9,604 nt of DNA, taken from assembly GCA_965652645.1 (NCBI GenBank), contig CBFGXE010000067.1, positions 1-9,604 on the forward strand. Direction: 5' to 3'. The notes below the pieces were generated by a model that saw only the letters and a program-made list of their open reading frames with translations, ran no database searches and had not been told where the DNA came from. Positions within the stretch are counted from its first letter, which is position 1. Each line of letters starts with the position of its first letter. Positions 7,050 to 9,604 of this stretch are shown here, piece after piece. This DNA is from ZC4RG30 sp965652645 (lineage in GTDB: Bacteria; Pseudomonadota; Gammaproteobacteria; Steroidobacterales; Steroidobacteraceae). The position numbers and the translations under genes are program-made.

Positions 7050-8429
7050 TCAGTCCTTCAGCACCCGCCGCAGCGCCTCGTCAATGCGCCCCACGCCGGT
7101 CACCTCGATTCCTTCCACGCCCCCGCGCGGCACGTTCGCCTCGGGCACCAGCGCGCGGCGGAAGCCCAGCTTGGCTGCCTCGCGGATGCGCTCCTCGCCA
7201 AAGGCCACCGGCCGCACCTCGCCGGTGAGGCCCACCTCGCCGAACACCACCAGGTCCGCCGGCAGCGCCACCTCGCGCAGGCTTGAGGCCAGCGCCAGCG
7301 CCACTGGCAGGTCCGAGGCCGGCTCGTCGATCGACAGCCCGCCCACCACGTTGGTGAACACATCATGTTCCTGCAGCGCGACGCCACCATGCCGGTTGAG
7401 CACCGCCAGCAGCATGGCCAGCCGCCCGGAATCAACGCCCTGCGCCACGCGCCTGGGCGATCCGAGGCGCGAGGCATCCACCAGGCCCTGCACCTCCACC
7501 AGCAGCGGCCGCGTGCCATCACGCGTCACCATCACGATGCTGCCGGCCACCGGCTGAGGTGCCCGCGACAGGAAGATGGCGGCGGGGTTCTTCACTTCCT
7601 TCAGGCCGGTGTCCTGCATCAGGAAGAAACCCAGCTCGTTGGCCGCGCCGAAGCGGTTCTTGGCCGCGCGCACGCGGCGGAAACGGCTGCCCGCGTCGCG
7701 CTCGAAATACAGCACCGTGTCGACCAGGTGTTCCAGCATCCGCGGGCCGGCGATGGCACCGTCCTTGGTGACGTGGCCAACGATCAGCACCGCCGTGCCG
7801 CTGGACTTGGCAAAGCGCACCAGCGCCGCCGTGCATTCACGCAGCTGGGTCACCGCGCCGGCGGCATTGGGCACGGCCGCCAGCTGCATGGTCTGGATGG
7901 AATCGATCACCAGCAGCGCGGGCCGCTGGTCCGCCGCCAGCGCCAGCACGGTATCGAGGTCGGTCTCGGCCGCCACCTGCACCCGCTGGTAGGCACCGCC
8001 CAGCCGCCGGGCCCTGAGTGCCACCTGCGCCGTGGATTCCTCGCCCGTCGCATAGAGCACCGGGTGCGCCGCTGCCAGGGCGCCTGCCACCTGCAGCAGC
8101 AGCGTGGACTTGCCGATGCCCGGCTCCCCTCCGAGCAGGGTCACTGACCCCGGCACCAGTCCGCCGCCCAGCACGCGGTCCAGCTCCCCCATCCCCAGGC
8201 TGGTGCGGGGCTGCGTCCCGGCCCCGGCGGCCGCGATGGCCTCGGCCAGCGGAGCTGCCGCCGTCGCAGCCACCAGCGCGGCGCGTGCGCGGGATGCGGC
8301 GCGCGCCACCGGCGCCGCCTGGGCGACCAGGCTGTTCCATTCCCCGCAGTGGGGACATTGTCCCTGCCACTTGGGCGTCTGCCCCTGGCAGGCGTTGCAG
8401 GTGAACAAGGTGGCGGGTGAACGGGCCAA
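7050..8429 (-). CDS. radA: DNA repair protein RadA (Sms)
   Basis: 459 residues, typical length. A zinc finger C11-x2-C14-x10-C25-x2-C28 opens the protein. A RecA-like ATPase core follows, with Walker A GEPGIGKST (101-109), the YATGEES segment (126-132), Walker B LLVIDS (172-177) and the RadA-specific KNRFG motif (257-261). The C-terminal third is the Lon-protease-like domain (SDLPVALALASSL, GEVGLTGEVRPV) without protease function. RadA acts in recombination, as a branch-migration helicase on D-loops. I place the start at TTG 8429 because it gives the usual family N-terminus (about ten residues before the first Cys). Two in-frame TGA codons lie just upstream, leaving only a CTG four codons earlier as another start. 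No strong Shine-Dalgarno is visible. The gene is first in an apparent radA-ffh operon and divergent from the PP2C gene. Confidence 0.97.
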   Translation of the reverse strand: MARSPATLFTCNACQGQTPKWQGQCPHCGEWNSLVAQAAPVARAASRARAALVAATAAAPLAEAIAAAGAGTQPRTSLGMGELDRVLGGGLVPGSVTLLGGEPGIGKSTLLLQVAGALAAAHPVLYATGEESTAQVALRARRLGGAYQRVQVAAETDLDTVLALAADQRPALLVIDSIQTMQLAAVPNAAGAVTQLRECTAALVRFAKSSGTAVLIVGHVTKDGAIAGPRMLEHLVDTVLYFERDAGSRFRRVRAAKNRFGAANELGFFLMQDTGLKEVKNPAAIFLSRAPQPVAGSIVMVTRDGTRPLLVEVQGLVDASRLGSPRRVAQGVDSGRLAMLLAVLNRHGGVALQEHDVFTNVVGGLSIDEPASDLPVALALASSLREVALPADLVVFGEVGLTGEVRPVAFGEERIREAAKLGFRRALVPEANVPRGGVEGIEVTGVGRIDEALRRVLKD

Positions 8430-8526
8430 GGCGTGATCCAGTTCTCATCATCGAGGAGGTGGCCGGGCAGGATGCCAGCCCGCGACGCAGCCCACAAATC
8501 CAGCCCGCGGCTGCGCCAAACCGGCC

Positions 8527-8556
8527 CTTATCGAGTGCAGTGCACGCAAGAGTTAA
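8527..8556 (-). promoter_or_regulatory. Candidate promoter for radA-ffh in the 173-bp divergent spacer
   Basis: On the minus strand TTAACT (8556-8551) and GATAAG (8532-8527) are 18 nt apart, each matching 4 of 6 consensus bases. This would leave a leader of about 90 nt before the TTG start of radA. The spacer 8430-8602 is visibly less GC-rich on its right half than the flanking genes. It must also hold the promoter of the PP2C gene, for which I find no good match. Confidence 0.27.
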
Positions 8557-8602
8557 GTACGATCCGGCAAGTTTTGGGAGCACAACCGGAACACGCCGCC
8601 TG

Positions 8603-9427
8603 ATGAGCCTGAAAGGCAAGCTGCTTTGCGTTGGCCAGACCGACACGGGCAGGGTCCGCGAGCACAACGAGGACATGATCGCCGTCGACGGCGAGCTTGG
8701 CCTTGCCGTGCTGGCCGACGGCATGGGCGGCTACAACGCCGGCGAGGTGGCCAGCGGCATCGCGGTGAAGACCGTGGTGAACCTGGTGCGCGAGGCGCTC
8801 GCGCTGCAGGACCTTTCCATTCCCGATCCGGCCACGGGCCTGTCGCGCCCCACCATCATCCTGCGCGACGCCATCCAGCGCGCCAACAAGATCATCTACC
8901 AGACCGCGCGCACCCAGACGCAGTGCCAGGGCATGGGCACCACCGTGGTGGCCGCGCTGTTCTACGACAACAGGATCACCGTCGCCCACGTCGGCGACTC
9001 CCGCCTCTATCGCATGCGGGGCAACGAGATCGAGCAGGTGACGCTCGACCACTCGCTGCTGCAGGAGCTGGTGGACCGCGGCTTCTATTCGCCCGAGGAG
9101 GCGCAGCGCGCCTCCAACAAGAACTACGTGACGCGCGCGCTCGGCGTGGAGAACCAGGTCGAGGTGGAGATGCAGGAGCATCCCGTCATGAAGGGCGATG
9201 TATACCTGCTCTGTTCCGACGGGCTGTCGGACATGATCGGTGACGACGACATGGTGGTCACCGTGAACACTTTCGGCAATAACCTGAACTCTGTCGGCCA
9301 GCACCTGATCCAGCTGGCCAACGACAATGGTGGCAAGGACAACATCTCCGTCGTGCTGGCGCAGGTTCTGGACTCATTTCCGGCACGACGCGGTATATTT
9401 GACAAAATCCTGAAGGTCTTCAGCTGA
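8603..9427 (+). CDS. PP2C-family serine/threonine protein phosphatase (PrpC/Stp1 type)
   Basis: 274 residues from the ATG at 8603. This start gives the family N-terminus: TDTGRVREHNED follows at 13-24. The frame is open further upstream, but that sequence is unlike the family and runs into radA. The PP2C metal-dependent motifs are all present: RxxNED (19-24, with E23/D24), LADGMGG (37-43, D39), GDSRLYR (131-137, D132), SDGLSD (205-210, D206) and GKDNIS (244-249, D246). The enzyme removes phosphate from Ser/Thr residues using two Mn/Mg ions and is cytosolic, without a membrane segment. Bacterial members usually oppose a Hanks-type kinase. Here the next gene, 16 bp downstream, encodes an FHA domain, which binds phosphothreonine peptides, so the two likely form part of one phospho-signalling operon. 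The Shine-Dalgarno is weak. Confidence 0.95.
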   Translation: MSLKGKLLCVGQTDTGRVREHNEDMIAVDGELGLAVLADGMGGYNAGEVASGIAVKTVVNLVREALALQDLSIPDPATGLSRPTIILRDAIQRANKIIYQTARTQTQCQGMGTTVVAALFYDNRITVAHVGDSRLYRMRGNEIEQVTLDHSLLQELVDRGFYSPEEAQRASNKNYVTRALGVENQVEVEMQEHPVMKGDVYLLCSDGLSDMIGDDDMVVTVNTFGNNLNSVGQHLIQLANDNGGKDNISVVLAQVLDSFPARRGIFDKILKVFS

Positions 9428-9443
9428 CGCAAAGGCGCCCAAC

Positions 9444-9604
9444 ATGGCAAGGCTAGTGCTGACTCTCGATGGCCAGGTATTGGCCGAATACAACATGAAC
9501 AAGGAGCGCTACACCGTGGGGCGCCTGCCGGACAATGACATCCGGATCGACAACCCCGCGGTCAGCGGCCATCACTCCCTGATCATCAACATCCTCAACG
9601 ATTC
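9444..9604 (+). CDS. FHA-domain protein (N-terminal part, cut by window edge)
   Basis: Translating from the ATG at 9444 gives 53 codons plus two bases, open to the right edge. AAAGG (9431-9435) precedes it by 8 nt. The sequence starts MARLVLTLDGQ and carries the FHA signature: YTVGRLPDNDIRIDNPAVSG at 23-42, then HH at 43-44. G26-R27, S41 and H44 are the usual phosphothreonine-peptide-binding and fold residues. The FHA domain therefore starts almost at residue 1. What follows is unseen; some relatives are short FHA proteins, others carry membrane or secretion-like domains. It shares an operon with the PP2C phosphatase (16 bp apart). The likely role is recognising targets of a Ser/Thr kinase. 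Confidence 0.93.
   Translation, partial: MARLVLTLDGQVLAEYNMNKERYTVGRLPDNDIRIDNPAVSGHHSLIINILND

Noticed and set aside
5534..7228. 564-codon plus-strand open frame across the sulfatase end, ffh and radA
   Set aside because: It overlaps the complete Ffh and part of RadA antisense and shows His/Leu/Ala-rich sequence only.
8540..8546. Repeated GTGCA near 8535-8545 as a regulatory site in the radA/PP2C spacer
   Set aside because: The repeat is very short and lies within the spacer of the proposed radA promoter without any larger symmetry; not enough to call a binding site.

Overview
The window is GC-rich bacterial chromosome with dense genes, short spacers and mostly ordinary ATG starts. The housekeeping genes (ffh, radA, a PrpC/Stp1-type PP2C phosphatase next to an FHA protein) and the HAMP-repeat sensor kinase look proteobacterial. 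I favour a free-living gammaproteobacterium of the Xanthomonadales/Steroidobacterales kind, but no taxonomic marker in the window settles this. I see no tRNA, rRNA, CRISPR array, transposase, integrase or phage gene.

Layout: (1) 1-832, minus strand: the N-terminal part of a cytosolic signalling protein made of tandem 92-residue HAMP units, very likely a hybrid histidine kinase whose catalytic part lies off the left edge. (2) 833-1022: a non-coding gap with an AT-rich patch and hairpins. (3) 1023-1598, minus: a small exported DUF3237 protein. (4) Divergent from it, 1719-3896, plus: a membrane-anchored or exported octaheme c-type cytochrome with a HEAT-like and TPR C-terminal half. It is followed after 69 bp by (5) 3966-5651, plus: an exported formylglycine-type sulfatase. 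(6) Convergent with that, on the minus strand: radA (7050-8429) then ffh (5675-7033), separated by 16 bp. (7) Divergent from radA, plus strand: a PP2C Ser/Thr phosphatase (8603-9427) and, 16 bp later, the start of an FHA-domain protein (9444 to the right edge).

Functionally there are two blocks. Genes 3-5 all encode proteins sent to the periplasm or outer face: a DUF3237 protein, an eight-heme electron carrier or enzyme with protein-interaction repeats, and a sulfatase. They are the least conventional part of the window and could form one extracytoplasmic pathway, but only their adjacency supports this. The remainder is core cell biology: SRP-dependent protein targeting (Ffh), recombination/branch migration (RadA) and Ser/Thr phospho-signalling (PP2C plus FHA, usually accompanied by a Hanks-type kinase that would lie to the right).

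The most notable points are the octaheme/HEAT/TPR fusion and its exported neighbours, the nearly identical DNA repeat inside the HAMP array, and the radA-ffh pairing with no rpsP following ffh.
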